DNA from: Balanoglossus misakiensis
Lineage: Eukaryota > Hemichordata
Length of the DNA: 64,000 bases
Assembly: GCA_040954595.2 (NCBI GenBank)
Contig: CM082580.2
Coordinates: forward strand, 9,982,001 to 10,046,000
Direction: 5' to 3'
Part shown: in pieces, positions 1 to 11,899 of the stretch
How positions within the stretch are numbered: position 1 is the first letter of the stretch
Layout of the letters: every line of letters begins with the position of its first letter
Notes under the pieces: generated by a model
The model's input: the letters and a program-made list of their open reading frames with translations, nothing else
Database searches by the model: none
What the model was told of the DNA's origin: nothing
Position numbers and translations under genes: made by a program

Positions 1-120
1 GAAAATATCTGATAGATAGACAGAAAATGAAAGTCTATATAAAGCATGCCAATTTTCAAATCTGTCTGACCACAGTATTTGAGTTTTGACCATTTTGAAC
101 ATTTTTTATCTCTCTTGCAG

Positions 121-244
121 CCCAGCATGTATCTACACCCCAAATACCAGGGTGAAATGTGCAACAGTTCACAAGAGTTTGAAGTGGACGGATGGACATA
201 CACACAGTACAAACACACACACAGAAGATGGCTGCCAACTACTG
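121..244 (+). CDS. Candidate orphan internal exon, product unknown
   Basis: A pyrimidine-rich tract ending in tctctcttgcag (to 120) is followed by 124 nt open in one frame and then by the donor gtaatc at 245. The frame would encode about 41 residues, including MYLHPKYQGEM and GWTYTQYKHTHRRWLP, and closes soon after the donor, as expected when reading into an intron. No family is recognised. The neighbouring exons would lie left of the window or in the next 2.8 kb, and I found no phase-matched partner to the right. It could be a chance ORF with fortuitous splice sites. Confidence 0.3.
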
Positions 245-1170
245 GTAATCCCATAAGCTAGCTCCCACTGGAAATTGCTCACCCTCTCAAAACATTGAAA
301 AGAAAAAAAATGAGTATAATAATACTTCTGTTCTACCTGCAGTAAAAACCTCACATATTTCAATCAGCGCTAAAATAATTTGTTTATCAACAAAATCCAG
401 CCTAAGTTATTTTCTTATCAGATAGCAAGCGTTTTTAGATATGGCCACAGGCAGTTTTGAAATAAAGATGTGACACATGAATCACAAGATTTTCTTCTTT
501 CAGTTTTAAAAATAATCAACATCCTGTATTTGATAGCAAAATTATACAGTTAACTTTATATCAAAACAGAGGAAACGTACATATGTAAAAAAAAATAGTC
601 AGAATTTGGAAAACTGTACCTTGCCTTCTTTAATAAGCCAGAATGTAGACTCCATCATGGTCAATATAGACTTTTCAGGGAAAAGTTGATCATAAAGGCC
701 TATTAATATTGTCCACTGCTGCAACGTCACTGACGGTTGCACTGCTTGCGCAATATTCTTTTCACAATCCATCACCTGACAGTTAATTCTCGAGGGCTAC
801 TTAGGCGGTTATTTCAGCTTCAGAATCCTAGGAACAAAGTAAAAAGCAACCAGTTAATTTTTAAACCATTTAACTTTGGTATGATAACCAATTCTAAAAT
901 TAATCTCAGATATAAAAGCCAGCGGACATGTGATTAATAAGCTCATACATATCAAAACTATGTATTTAATTGTAAATCATCAAAATCAAAATGCGATATG
1001 TTTGTCAACTTTAGGGACATTCCAACCGGTACTTACAATATGCCAATTTACATGTAAGCATTGTTCACTAGTACGACAATATGTTTTCGTGACACTTGTT
1101 CAGTGACATAAACAAGCTCTTCTGATATTTAACTCTTCATAACATGACCATTAAACTCTACCTGTTAATT

Positions 1171-1173
<3 letters not shown>

Positions 1174-1214
<41 letters not shown>
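1174..1214. repeat. (CA)n microsatellite
   Basis: About 20 uninterrupted CA units lie in non-coding DNA. Confidence 0.95.
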
Positions 1215-1218
<4 letters not shown>

Positions 1219-2456
1219 TAGTTATGCACACATTTATAATGTTGGGAAAATAAGGTCTCACCTTTCAATATGGCTTGCAATTTGGAACAAAATCCCATCT
1301 ATCCAAGTTCCAGTGTTATTATGAAGGAAAGCCACCCAATATTTAGTTAGCCCACGGTTACTAATAATTTGCAACATCTACATGTACATGTATCTTCATG
1401 TGACTAACTCTTTTGAGAAACAAGTGCCTTTAATCACGTTAATGGTGGTTCCGTGCACTGATTTACAGTATTATGTCACCAATGAAACTGACAGTTGCTG
1501 AAAAGAGAGAGCTCAGACAAAATACATTAGTTTCCAAACTTGCTGTTTAACTTGTTGTTTTCACCTTTAGATTCAAGTCAATTAATGTTTGCAACTATTA
1601 ATATAACACGTAACAAATTTACAAACCTATTATAGTATAAAAAGTAAGCAATATATTGCTGATTACTGGCATCGAAAGCTTGACTAAATTCCCAGAAAAA
1701 GGCTAGGCAGTATATTAAAGTATGTGTTTGAGTGACTTCCATTGTAAAACTGCACTGTATTTCGTATAAAATGTATCCTAACATAGCGATTCAAACATTT
1801 ACCTCTTTCTGTTCTTAGCATTGCAGAACTGTAAAGACTAAGTTCAAGCTATAAATATTGCATCAAGAAGTTCTTTGAACCCTAACAATAGATTGAGCTG
1901 TACTGTACATGCTTCTTAGCTTTTGTTGTGCACGAACCAAAGTTGCTCCGACTTAAATTCAATATGGCTATCTAACTATCAATAGCTCGCAGACAATTTT
2001 TTGATAACTGTGTGACTACATTTACAACAAAATTATCACAGCTCACCATTTGGGTATTAAAATTTTCAGATGTATTTTAAACTATTTACATGTACCAGTG
2101 TTTGTTGCTTTCACATAACGTTTTTAAGACAGCTGGACCTTAATTTGTTAGTTATTTTCTAACTTCTTTTGTAACACTGATCAGTCCAACACATAACAAA
2201 AACTTTTCTAAACCAACTAAAATGCAATGTGTAATATGATTGCCAGCTGTGTCAAGTGTGCTGATGTGAATGTGTGGATCTTGTCACTGACAACTACATG
2301 GTACATCAAAGTCCAACAAAATTTTACCCGTTCTAACACTGCCAAATGGTGAGTTGCAATAACTTCTGCTTGAAAGCTTGAATACAAATAGAAAGCAACA
2401 ATTTAAAGGAACATTTTACACACGTTAATATTTCTCTGTGGAATCAGACACAGAAC

Positions 2457-2462
2457 TTTATT
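2457..2462 (-). promoter_or_regulatory. Candidate polyadenylation signal of the ankyrin gene
   Basis: TTTATT on the plus strand reads AATAAA on the minus strand, about 660 bp downstream of the ankyrin gene stop. Such hexamers are common in AT-rich DNA, so the assignment is tentative. Confidence 0.3.
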
Positions 2463-3117
2463 GATGTTCTTCATAAATACATGTCGGATTTCTGCCCCTG
2501 GTTTCCAACAAATTACATCACAACTTGCTTTCTTATTCCACAAAGCAGACACAAACTACACATAATCTCTATTCATGTGAATGTTAAACAGAAAGTCCGG
2601 GGAAAATGTGTAAATTTTGATTCTTATGGTTGTTATAAAATATTTTATGAAATTGCGATGTGCTACAATATGTTTTGCTTCATGTCTCACTGATAACTCA
2701 AAATAATCGTACAGAAACTGAGATTACTATATATATACACAGAATATTATGCATATCACTTTTGAATTTTTACATTCTTTCTTTTACAAAAACATTATTT
2801 TTTCATACATGTCATTGTTTGTATCTACATCCTCAAACTAAACAAAGGTTTCCAATTGACATGTTGCTTTCACATCTTGCAAAATAAAAGGAATTGTTAT
2901 AAACATGTATGATGTGAGTTGATTTCTAAATTGTTCAAAATTTGTATTGACTTCTTACACAAGAATGCTATAGTCCATCAGAGATCCTGAATCCTGTGGT
3001 TTCATTCCCAACCGTTCCTCTCAGCTAGTGTAAAAGTGCATAATTATGAGTGAGTGAATGTAAATTTAGTCTTTTATCAGTACACTACAGTACAGTACAG
3101 TACACGTTCATGTATGT

Positions 3118-5822
3118 TTACTGCTTCTCCTCTCCATCAAAGCAGTGCAGAGATTTGCAGTATTCTTTATCTTGAAGTGGTGAAATGCCCTCAGATTTCA
3201 TTTTGATTAGTGTTATCTCTTCCTCTTGATACTTCAGTCCCTTCGTCTGAAGAGACAAAGCTGTCAACAGCTCAATCACGCCCTTTTGTTCGTTCAGAAT
3301 GGCATAATACAGAGGTCGAAAGCCACTTTTATCACACGCATTAGTTTCACTGCCTGCACTAACGAGTTTTTTCACAGCGTCTGCCCTGCCGTGTGCCGCT
3401 GCGAAGTGCAACGGAGTCCACTGATCTGCGTCGACAACATTGACATTGACGTCCCATTTCATCAACTCCGCGATGACTTCGGTGTTTCCTTCCCGGGCTG
3501 CCAGGTGAAGTGGGTAAGTATTCCCGACACTACTGCACGCTCCGTCCTCCCGCACGCTTCCGGACACGACGTCCTCCTTGATGTTCTCCGGCGGTTCCTC
3601 GCCCCACCCGGATTTGATCACGTAGCCGTAGTCCGCCACGTCCAAGGAGCCGCCGTTGGTGTTCTTGATGAACAGCGGGTACTTGCACCTTTCCACCTGC
3701 ACGTAGTGCCACGCTCTCTTGCCCCGGTCAGTTCCTCTGACCAGGTAAGTGTAATCGGTCGAGCTCAGCTCTGCCTTGGCATTGACCAGCTGCTTCACGG
3801 CACCGCGTCCGATTTTCTCTGAGATGTGCTGTATCAGCAGCTGCACGATGCGCGGATTGCCTTTCTGCACAGCGTGGTGTACGATATTGTAACCGTTCTT
3901 GTAGGTTGTCAAGGGATCGGCGCCGTGGGAGAGCAGTGTGGAAACACAGTCGATTTCGTTACAGGACGCAGCATAGTGAAGCGGTGTGATTCCGTTCTTC
4001 GACTGGGCATTGATTTCTGCGCCTTTGTCCAGCAGAAATTCTATGAGCCTGGGGCTTGCACCTACAATTGCTCTGTGCAAGCAGGTGTGCTCGTACTTGA
4101 CATTTTTGATGTTGACGTCCGTAAAGTGGTTTTCTGTGATCAGATATTTGACGACGTCATAGTGTCCCCACTCCGCTGCCCTGTGTAAGCACGTGCCTCC
4201 GTGGTCCCCACTTCTGAGCATGACATCGGCTCCAAACTCGATGAGCATTCTCACTGCATCAAGTTTACCAGCTCCACAGGCCATGTACAGAGGCGTTATC
4301 TTCAACTCTACGGCGACTGCATTGACATCGACGCCGTTCTTGTGGAGTTTGCGGATGCTAGAGACATCTCCGTTTCTGGCCGCTCTGTGGATGTCTTCAA
4401 AACTGGCTTCCACCTTCAAGACGTCCTTCAGCTCCTTCAGGAAACTGTCGTGCTTCAGTTTCATCGCAATGTCTTCCGCCGTCAGATGTAAATGCTCACT
4501 GTCGTAGTTTGTCACCTTTCTGTTCAGGAGTGTGCTCAAATCAGTAAATGCGTACAGCAGTATGCAGATAAAAGGTCTGTTGCAACAGGCTGCCAGGTGC
4601 AGCAATGTCAGTCCGTCGCGGACAGTGTAAAGGTCTGCTTTCTTTGCAAGCTCAGTTATGGTGCTCTCACCCGCACCCTCCTCCAACGCATTAAACAACT
4701 GCTCTTCTGGGGATCTAGCAATGTGGATCTCATTTTCTGTGAAAGGAAATATAAATAATGTTTACAATCATAGAAATATTATAAACTCTTTGGTTCAAAG
4801 ATGAATGGCATTTTGAGACCACTTTGGCTTACACTGTTGATCACAGTACATGTGAATCTACAAATGAATACATGTGGGGCACGATGCGCTTACTGTTTTG
4901 GACATGTCTTCTACTCACCCACAAGTTCAACAACTTCCTCTGTGAATTGACTGCCTGCCTCTTCTGGAAGTGGTACTTGTATCATCTCGTAGTCCTTGAT
5001 CAGGTCATCAATTGAATCTGTGTGTAACGAATTCAGTGATGTAACATGTTCATTTAATTTTAATTATGGTCTTCCCTGTGATCATGAAATTAACCAAAAA
5101 TTTCAACTGTGTGACTACCACATTATATATTTTGCCAAGATGCATTTACACTGCTTAGAAACCTCTGTTAAACTTTCTTTTTTAATCAGCCAGTATACAA
5201 AAATACAAATGTAAAAGGAAAAGACCAATCTACTGACCTGACCAACCGGCAAACTCTTCCGGATCTCCATCTTCCGTGTCAGAGTAAGCGTCTTCAAAAT
5301 CGTCTTTGAATGGTTTGACTATCATTCCACTGTAACTCACCATTGTTCGTTTTGCCAAGTACACAGAAAATGTCCCGTTTCTACAGTCCTGAAAAAGTCT
5401 CCGCGCTGCATGTTTCCCATCAATGCTGACATGAACCCACTTTGGATCAACGTGTACAACCTCATAGAAGTGTTCCTCCTTCTCATCGACGTAAATTGGT
5501 TTGTTTGTGTCTTGCAGCTTACCTATTTCTGCTCGCAAATGTTGCTGCTGGTGCTGGCTGTGATGACCTATGGATATTCTCACTGGAAAAAAATAGAACA
5601 ATTTTGTAAGCGGTAATAATTGTGTGCGTGTGGGGGGGGGGCACAACAGTTTTCCGACATAGTAGTATGTTTTTCAGGCTTCATCATTCAAACACTTTCT
5701 GGAGCCTTGGGGTAAGTTACTGAAAAAAATATGAATTTCACAGTTATATTACCTGTGTTGGGTGTGCCTTTCTTTTCTTTTGTTAGAGTCTCCCAACAGT
5801 CTGATGCAGTTTCAAGAGCCAT
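3118..5822 (-). CDS. Ankyrin-repeat protein with two copies of an unnamed W/G module (about 710 aa)
   Basis: Four coding exons on the minus strand: 5822-5753, 5582-5238, 5017-4919 and 4736-3118. Junction phases (1, 1, 1) all agree, giving about 710 residues. The start is the ATG at 5822 (MALETASDCWETL); an acceptor-like cag just upstream (5826-5828) suggests a further 5' UTR exon. About ten ankyrin repeats lie at residues 212-244, 284-481 and 578-671, with hallmarks such as TPLYMACGAGKLDAV, TCLHRAAEWGHYDVV and TPLHFAAAHGRADAV. The array is interrupted at about 496-562 by a non-ankyrin segment (AWHYVQVE...NGGSLDVADYG...SGWGEEPP). A similar segment occurs before the ankyrin array at about 82-142 (KWVHVSID...RNGTFSVYL...VSYSG). 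No signal peptide, membrane segment or catalytic motif is seen, so an intracellular scaffold is inferred. The last exon is notably GC-rich for this window. Confidence 0.85.
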
Positions 5823-5825
5823 CTT

Positions 5826-6872
5826 CTGCAAGAGAGCGTAAGTACATATGTCATCATCCGAGCACTAACCAGTTACGGCTTCGACAATAAAGTAGGGATG
5901 GTACTCACTACTGTACCAAAGGTATGACCTAGTAACGCTAAGCATAGCATTTATCATAGGGTTTTCAGAGAAAATCTATGAGGAATCTGTTGTGCAACAC
6001 ATTTTCTATTCTTGTACATTATACCATGGGTTAACGGACAGGAACACATCGAGATATACGGAAGTAAGTTGGTAAATGTAACACAACAGACGAGAAAAAA
6101 AAACTGGTACACCTCATTGAGTTTTCCTAAACCGAATGCTGGATACCTGATGAAGCAAATACCTTTTACGTGTAATAGTTCGCACATCCGAAAGCTAAAT
6201 TGCTTTACAGATGTTATACACTTTTGCCCCACCCCTCCGCACATAATCATCACATCCTATTTCCTATAGTCTATGGGATGGGCGGAAAAGTTCTGTCGCT
6301 CGACAATCTAAAAATCAGGGTAAATGAAAGGTCTTTGCTCAACACTACCCCGGTTCTAACGTTTTACCTCAATTTCGGGGCCTGGTAAGTGTATCATGTG
6401 GCCCCTGTGAGTTGTCGCGGTGTAAAAGGCAGTTGCCTTGCTGGGAAACCTCTTCAGACTTTCATCATCTTTCTTCGGACATCCATATTCCTCGGGTATT
6501 TCCCCGGCCTCGTTCTGGGAGAGAGGATACACCGACGAGGTTGGTAACGTCTATTTATTCAAGGGGTGGGCAGACGAAAGCGAACACATGTTGTGGGACT
6601 GTGTCTGGCAATATAGTTGAAATAAATCAGAAAAAGAGCTTACTTTAGAAGCAAATAGCTTATATGAGGTCTTAATTACAGCTATATATATCGAGATTAT
6701 GTATTCACTTCTGCTTGATTGGCCTGATCCTTTGACCGGAAAAGTCCCCGATGATTAGGAATAGAATGCCCCGTTGGAGGCATTGCTTTACAAACAATCT
6801 TACCAATCACTGCCAGCTGTCATTATATTTTCCTGCCTTCGAAACGAAAAGGAAAGCCGGTAGACTTACAAT
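5826..6872. promoter_or_regulatory. Divergent spacer between the ankyrin gene and DNAJC1
   Basis: The ankyrin gene runs left from 5822 and DNAJC1 runs right from 6873, so this roughly 1 kb must hold the 5' UTRs and promoters of both, unless a distant 5' exon exists. I see no clear TATA box. The small ORFs in it have no recognisable content. Confidence 0.5.
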
Positions 6873-9814
6873 ATGTTCCCCGTAAAATCAACAATGATTT
6901 CCACTCCGCTGTTTGTTCTACTTCTAACGGGTTTGGTGGCCGCATGGGATAGCGAAGAATTGGAGTTGTTCGATCTCGTGGAAGAAATACAGCAAAATTT
7001 CTATGAAGTCTTGGGACTTGACTCCGTAAGTTTACCTTGCCAAGACAGCTGTGCTCGTGTCCGCTTCGAAACGAATGATGCATATAATGTATTTTATTGA
7101 TAATGCTCGGTTTGTTCTTTTCTCCAGTCAGCCTCTCAAGGAGACATCAAGCGTGCCTACAGAAAGTTATCCCTCCAGCTTCACCCTGATAAAAATAAAG
7201 AAGATGATGCAGAAGAAAAATTTCGACAGGTCAGTCAAATCATTGGCTCCAACTATCCCTTGTGTGTACTTTATTAAGTTGTCAGTGTTAAGTTTATGCA
7301 TCTCATAGTCATTGTATAAAAATACATATAATTGCCAATGATCATTTTCTGATTCCTCAGCTTGTTGCTGTTGCTGAAGTCCTCAAAGATGAAAGCAAGA
7401 GAAAGAGGTAAGTGATGTAAAAATGTGAATTCAAAGATTGGAACTTAAAAGTTCGAGGCCACCTAGCCATGTGTGGTCTATATAGATTATGATGCTACTA
7501 AGTTTCCATTCACACATATTTTGAGCGCACTCTGATTCTACATTATTGTAAATATCTGTAGATATGATGAAATTTTGGTGAATGGTTTGCCCGACTGGAG
7601 ACAACCAGTGTTCTACTACAGACGTGTGCGTAAGATGGGTCTGATGGAGTTGTCGGCATTCCTGCTCATCATAATCACCATAGGGCAGTATTTGGTTGCG
7701 TGGTCCATTTATCTGGAAAGGAAACTGGTGTTGGTGAGTTTAACTTAAGTGCGTGTCATTGTATGATAATTTAGGATAAGCTTTTCTTAATGAACACAAT
7801 ACATCTTGCCAAAGCATCTTTTCTGTGCATTTCTTTGCAGGAAGAAATATTGTCAAAGAAGAAAAAATACAAAAAGAAGAAAAAAGACTCGAAGCAGGCC
7901 AAAAGCAGCGAAGGCGACAATCCAGATGAATTTATGGACGAGCTGAATTCTATTCCAAAACCTCAAATCACAAACTTGTTACCTTTCCAAATGTACCGAC
8001 TCGCGAAGACTTCCATAAAAGCAGCACCGGGCAGTGTGGAGATATTGACAAATTTCTTTGGGTCTGTGATGAAGAAAAAGCCAACAGAAGAAGAAGAAGA
8101 AAATGTAGAAAATGATTATCAGAAGGTGAAAAGGGTGCCAAAGGATCAGTTTGAGAAAGTGGAATATAAGATGAGTGAGTTAACAACACCAGTAGTGTCA
8201 TACACAGCAACAAATTCTACAACAACTGAGCAGGAACATGGAAATGAGAATACCAACACATCTCAGAAGGTATGTCCCTATTACAGTTGCATAGTAACTC
8301 TCATTATGCAATCAAGATGCATTTGAGTAATTCTACTCTCCAGTTGTGCCCTGTAAGACAAGAACATGTATGTGTATGTCAATATGACAATAATTCTACA
8401 GAGTAACATCATGGGAACCATTATTGCCCTTTGCAGGGTTGTGAGTGGAAGGATGATGACATCTCTTTGCTTGCACGGAGCATGGCCAAATATCCCGGAG
8501 GAACTGCTGCAAGGTGGGAAAAAATTGCCAGTGACGTTGGAAGAACTGTTCAAGAGGTAGGGTTCCGTTACATGCCTTGTACCGTAAAGTCTTTCAACAG
8601 TGAACAGCTTTGATTATGTGAATAGACCATATACATATACAGTGACTTGGAACTCGGTGATATAATCATGTACAAGATTGTAATTTGTTCATTATCTGAA
8701 GGTGTCAGATAAGCACATTAGACTGTAAAGTACAGCTGTTTGAGGGCGCTCCATACCTCTGCAAATGATTGTACCTTACAGTCTATGTAATTGCTTTACA
8801 TGTAAACTTCTAGGTCACTAAGAAGGCCAAAGAAATAAAGTCATCATATGCCGTCAGCGTACAACCTGCTTCACAAGGTAAAGTCACATCACCACTTTAT
8901 TACATCTGTCTTCATGAAAATCTTCATGGTGGCCGTTGCCATGGCTGCTGTCGTTGATGGCAGTTTCTATAAGAGTGAGTACACCCTGCCCCGCATGTAT
9001 CATTGTAATGTTTCTAATTGTTTGTTTCAGGCATTACAGGAGGCATCAACCAACCAGTTGTGAGTAAATCTGGCAAGCTGATCAAGGAAGAAGAAATTTC
9101 CACAAGAGTCGAAGATCTTGCGGCAGTCAAGTCATATGAATCAGACGTTGTCTTCAGAGATTCAGAAAACACGGCAGAGGGAGAAACTGAAGTGAGAAGA
9201 CGAAACAAGCGAAATCCCAAAAGCAAAGAGAGGACTTTACTTCTCACCCAGAGAGCAGAAGAAAACACTGAAGATAATTTCAAGGATTTTGAGTTTAAAA
9301 ATAAGACAACAAGCGAGGAGCAGAACAGTTTCAATGGCGGCGGGGCCTGCAAATTGTGGAGTCAAGAACAACAGAAGATGTTGGAAGTATCACTCACAAA
9401 ATATCCAAAGACAACTCCAGAAAGATGGGACAAAATTGCAGGGGCTATACCCGGTAAAACTAAGGTGGGTGAGGTGTGAAATTGGGCGGTGTTACATTTA
9501 GATTTGACACTGGCGGTGGGTAAAATTAGTCTAATAGAATCATGTTTATACCTACATGTACATTTAGTTTTGGTAGAAATAAGAAGCTTGAGGACGTATG
9601 GATTAAAAGATATGTGAAATCCACTGTGAAGGAGTTTCACCACACTCTTCCAGTGTGTACGTGTCATGTCATTGCTGGTGTCAACAAGAACAATGGTAGA
9701 CCTCCAGAAGTAAATGTCATCTCCAAATATCTTCTTCTGTTGCAGGAGGAATGCATAGCCAGGTACAAAGAACTTGTGGATATGGTGAGAAAGAAGAAAC
9801 AGAGTCAAGACTAG
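6873..9814 (+). CDS. DNAJC1: DnaJ homolog subfamily C member 1 (ER J-domain, SANT-domain membrane protein)
   Basis: Nine coding exons: 6873-7025, 7128-7229, 7361-7407, 7562-7733, 7841-8269, 8437-8556, 8814-8877, 9031-9464 and 9746-9814, all phase-consistent, giving 529 residues (human DNAJC1 is about 550). A hydrophobic signal peptide ([12 protein letters not shown]) is followed by the J domain (about 43-105) with the HPD triad at 70-72. The segment [19 protein letters not shown] is very close to vertebrate DNAJC1 and leads into a transmembrane helix ([15 protein letters not shown]). A Lys-rich cytosolic stretch follows, then two SANT/Myb domains: [19 protein letters not shown] (about 303-345) and [18 protein letters not shown] (about 475-520). 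In the family, the luminal J domain stimulates BiP and the cytosolic face binds ribosomes. An AATAAA at 10489-10494 may mark the 3' end. The partner and location are inferred from homology. Confidence 0.93.
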
Positions 9815-10488
9815 TAGTTGCTATTGGCAAGGACTTTTAAAAAAACACATACTTATTGTAAAAACTAGATGAAAAATTTATTATTATTATAATATGTATA
9901 TTCATTCCTTTATGTGGACTTAGTGACATGTGACACTAAAGTCAGATTAAAATATAACTACGAACTTTAATGCAAAACGAAAAAACTGCCTTCTTCTGAG
10001 TGTAATTATTTTGGTGCTAGTTTCATATCTAATCCATCCACATCTCATTTACTGTGTAAAGCTTATCCGTGTAAAGTTCAAGTGTTATTACGTTTCTCGG
10101 TGTGTTTGCATGGCAATGTACACACTACACTCAAGTACACTGAACACATGCAGATATACAGGTGACATGTTTTCAGCACACAAAGTAAAATTTTATGACT
10201 CAAATCTAAACAATCATGTGGCAATTGTGACATAAAATTTGGATATTAATATTTAAATGAAATGCAACTCGCTTCTCAGATGGTGATTTGATGGGATGTT
10301 ATTTATTTTGTCGCGTGAAATCACTGCAGTTCGGTGCAACTTTTCAAAAACGTGATCATCGGACTTCCAGCTGTATTTTGTGTTTTTATTTATTATGGAT
10401 AGCTGTTCTGTGCATTTTATCTTGATATCTGATGAGTCGGTTGTTTATACATTGTGATATGCGTAGGAAAGTTTTTGCTTTTTGTTTA

Positions 10489-10494
10489 AATAAA
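10489..10494 (+). promoter_or_regulatory. Polyadenylation signal, DNAJC1
   Basis: AATAAA about 675 bp downstream of the DNAJC1 stop. This is the clearest hexamer before the repeat-rich spacer begins. Confidence 0.45.
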
Positions 10495-10579
10495 ATACTA
10501 AATTCATTGAATATGGATGATACAGATGATTGCTGTGTGTAACTGAAACTTGGTTGCTATGATGGAGAAGATCAAAAAA

Positions 10580-10735
10580 TGGATGGCATCAACGGGGGGG
10601 GGGGGGGGTATTCCCCCTATGCCAGAATATTTGGGGGAATGTAATATCTCTAACATGCGAGTGAAATCATTTTAAGGGGTACTGATCTCTCCTTGTCAAC
10701 AGGGGGTGAATCCCCCCCATCCCCCTGGCTAGATG
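10580..10735. repeat. Interspersed G/C-run repeat, copy 1
   Basis: A run of 15 G is followed by ATTCCCCC, a 13-bp loop containing tgccagaatattt, and GGGGGAAT, so the element has perfect 8-bp inverted arms. A related segment is at about 38985-39045 (tgccataatatttgaggggg). The 3' part (ttttaaggggta ... atccccct) resembles 34988-35045. It looks like a dispersed low-copy repeat family, not coding sequence. Confidence 0.5.
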
Positions 10736-11285
10736 AAATGATGCGTGATATTCATGCTAAAATGATCAATAATGGCGTTTGGCGCTCTATCAATCACTAT
10801 GGTTATTGATTGATTTCACATGACTAACTTGGACATGCTGCTGAACGTTTTGTTTGTACATCACAAGCCTCGGCCCCGTAATCGATGTTACATAATATTA
10901 ATAAGAGTTATTCAATCAGCAAACCAGTTTATGATGGGACACAGGTCCACAAACTTCAATACATGTTGTAGCCTAGGTATCAGTTAACTTTCACATCTTC
11001 GAGTCAAAAGGGTATCCGTACTGGTAAGTATGGGTTGGAGGGTTCATCACTCCATGTTCATTTCTCTTCGACAGTTCATGCCTTTGTCTAGCAACTCTTG
11101 GCCCTGAATGCGTTGGTGGCTTGGTATCATCTGCCGCAAGATTTGGGGCTTACTGACAATTGCATTTAGTTTTCAGATACCGTTACATTTCTTTATGTTT
11201 CACAGAGTCAGCAATTTCTGAAACTCTCTGTGGTCGATTAAAGTTGATCAGATTTTAGACGTCGTCCACATTGGAGGCCAACCTG

Positions 11286-11632
11286 ATTTGAGATAGCCGA
11301 TTAAATAAAAAAAACCAATCCCATTAACCCGATCATTTTGCTCACAAAACCAGCTTCCACCAACATCGGATAAATCATTCACGCCCACCATGCATGCACC
11401 AGGCCATGTTTACGCTCAAAGATGCACGTGCAAAGCAAAATAAAAACCTTGATGGTATTAACCCAAGTCCTGCTGTTACCATATAAGAGGGTTTAATACT
11501 TGCATGTTGGCACCGAAAGAAAGATTAATAGGTGGCCACTGTTATGACCCCTCGCAGATTAAAATATTTCTGAGATAGCCGATTAAAATAGCAGATTAAT
11601 ATTTTAATCTGAGATAGCAGATTAAAATATTT
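11286..11632. repeat. Degenerate repeats of gagatagc(c/a)gattaaa
   Basis: The motif gagatagccgattaaa occurs near 11290 and again near 11573. A related copy, gagatagcagattaaa, lies near 11610, and the AT palindrome attaatattttaat sits between the last two. This is a small local or dispersed repeat with no coding content. Confidence 0.45.
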
Positions 11633-11786
11633 CACAAATAATGTTTTTTCAGGTAAAACCAAAGAGGTCATGTCAGAGCCACTTGCTAGCGAGATTGGAT
11701 GATTTATTGATTGACTGATAGATTGATTGATCGATTTTGTTTATTTGTAAAGATCACGGGCATGTCCGAAGTTTTTTTCGGAGGAT

Positions 11787-11862
11787 AGAAAGTCCACGGA
11801 CTTTCTATTGGAGGATATAAAGTCCAGGGATAAAGTCCACGGCCATGTCCGTGAACTTTCTA
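11787..11862. repeat. Cluster of near-palindromes upstream of the sphingomyelinase-like gene
   Basis: AGAAAGTCC-AC-GGACTTTCT at 11787-11806 has perfect 9-bp inverted arms. A second imperfect hairpin (aaagtccacgg ... ccgtgaacttt) lies at about 11832-11859. Both are within 300 bp of the ATG at 12081. They may be repeat debris, a hairpin or a binding-site cluster. Confidence 0.4.
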
Positions 11863-11884
11863 TTAATCGGACGATATATGACAG

Positions 11885-11899
11885 TGACCTTCAAGGTCA
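11885..11899 (+). promoter_or_regulatory. Candidate ERR/SF-1-type nuclear receptor site
   Basis: TGACCTTCAAGGTCA contains the extended half-site TCAAGGTCA typical of ERR/NR5A receptors, plus a second half-site in everted orientation. It lies about 180 bp upstream of the ATG of the next gene. One 15-bp match is weak evidence. Confidence 0.25.

Larger units (their letters stand above)
1..3117. other. AT-rich region left of the ankyrin gene
   Basis: No complete gene is recognised here. The stretch holds one splice-flanked candidate exon (121-244), a CA microsatellite (1174-1214), and, nearest the ankyrin gene, its probable 3' UTR down to a minus-strand AATAAA at 2457-2462. The short open frames elsewhere are stop-limited, AT-rich and show no recognisable domain. 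Confidence 0.6.

Noticed and set aside
3226-4507. Long plus-strand open frames of 100-200 codons opposite the ankyrin exon
   Set aside because: They are antisense shadows of a GC-rich coding exon, and the minus-strand frame has clear ankyrin repeats.
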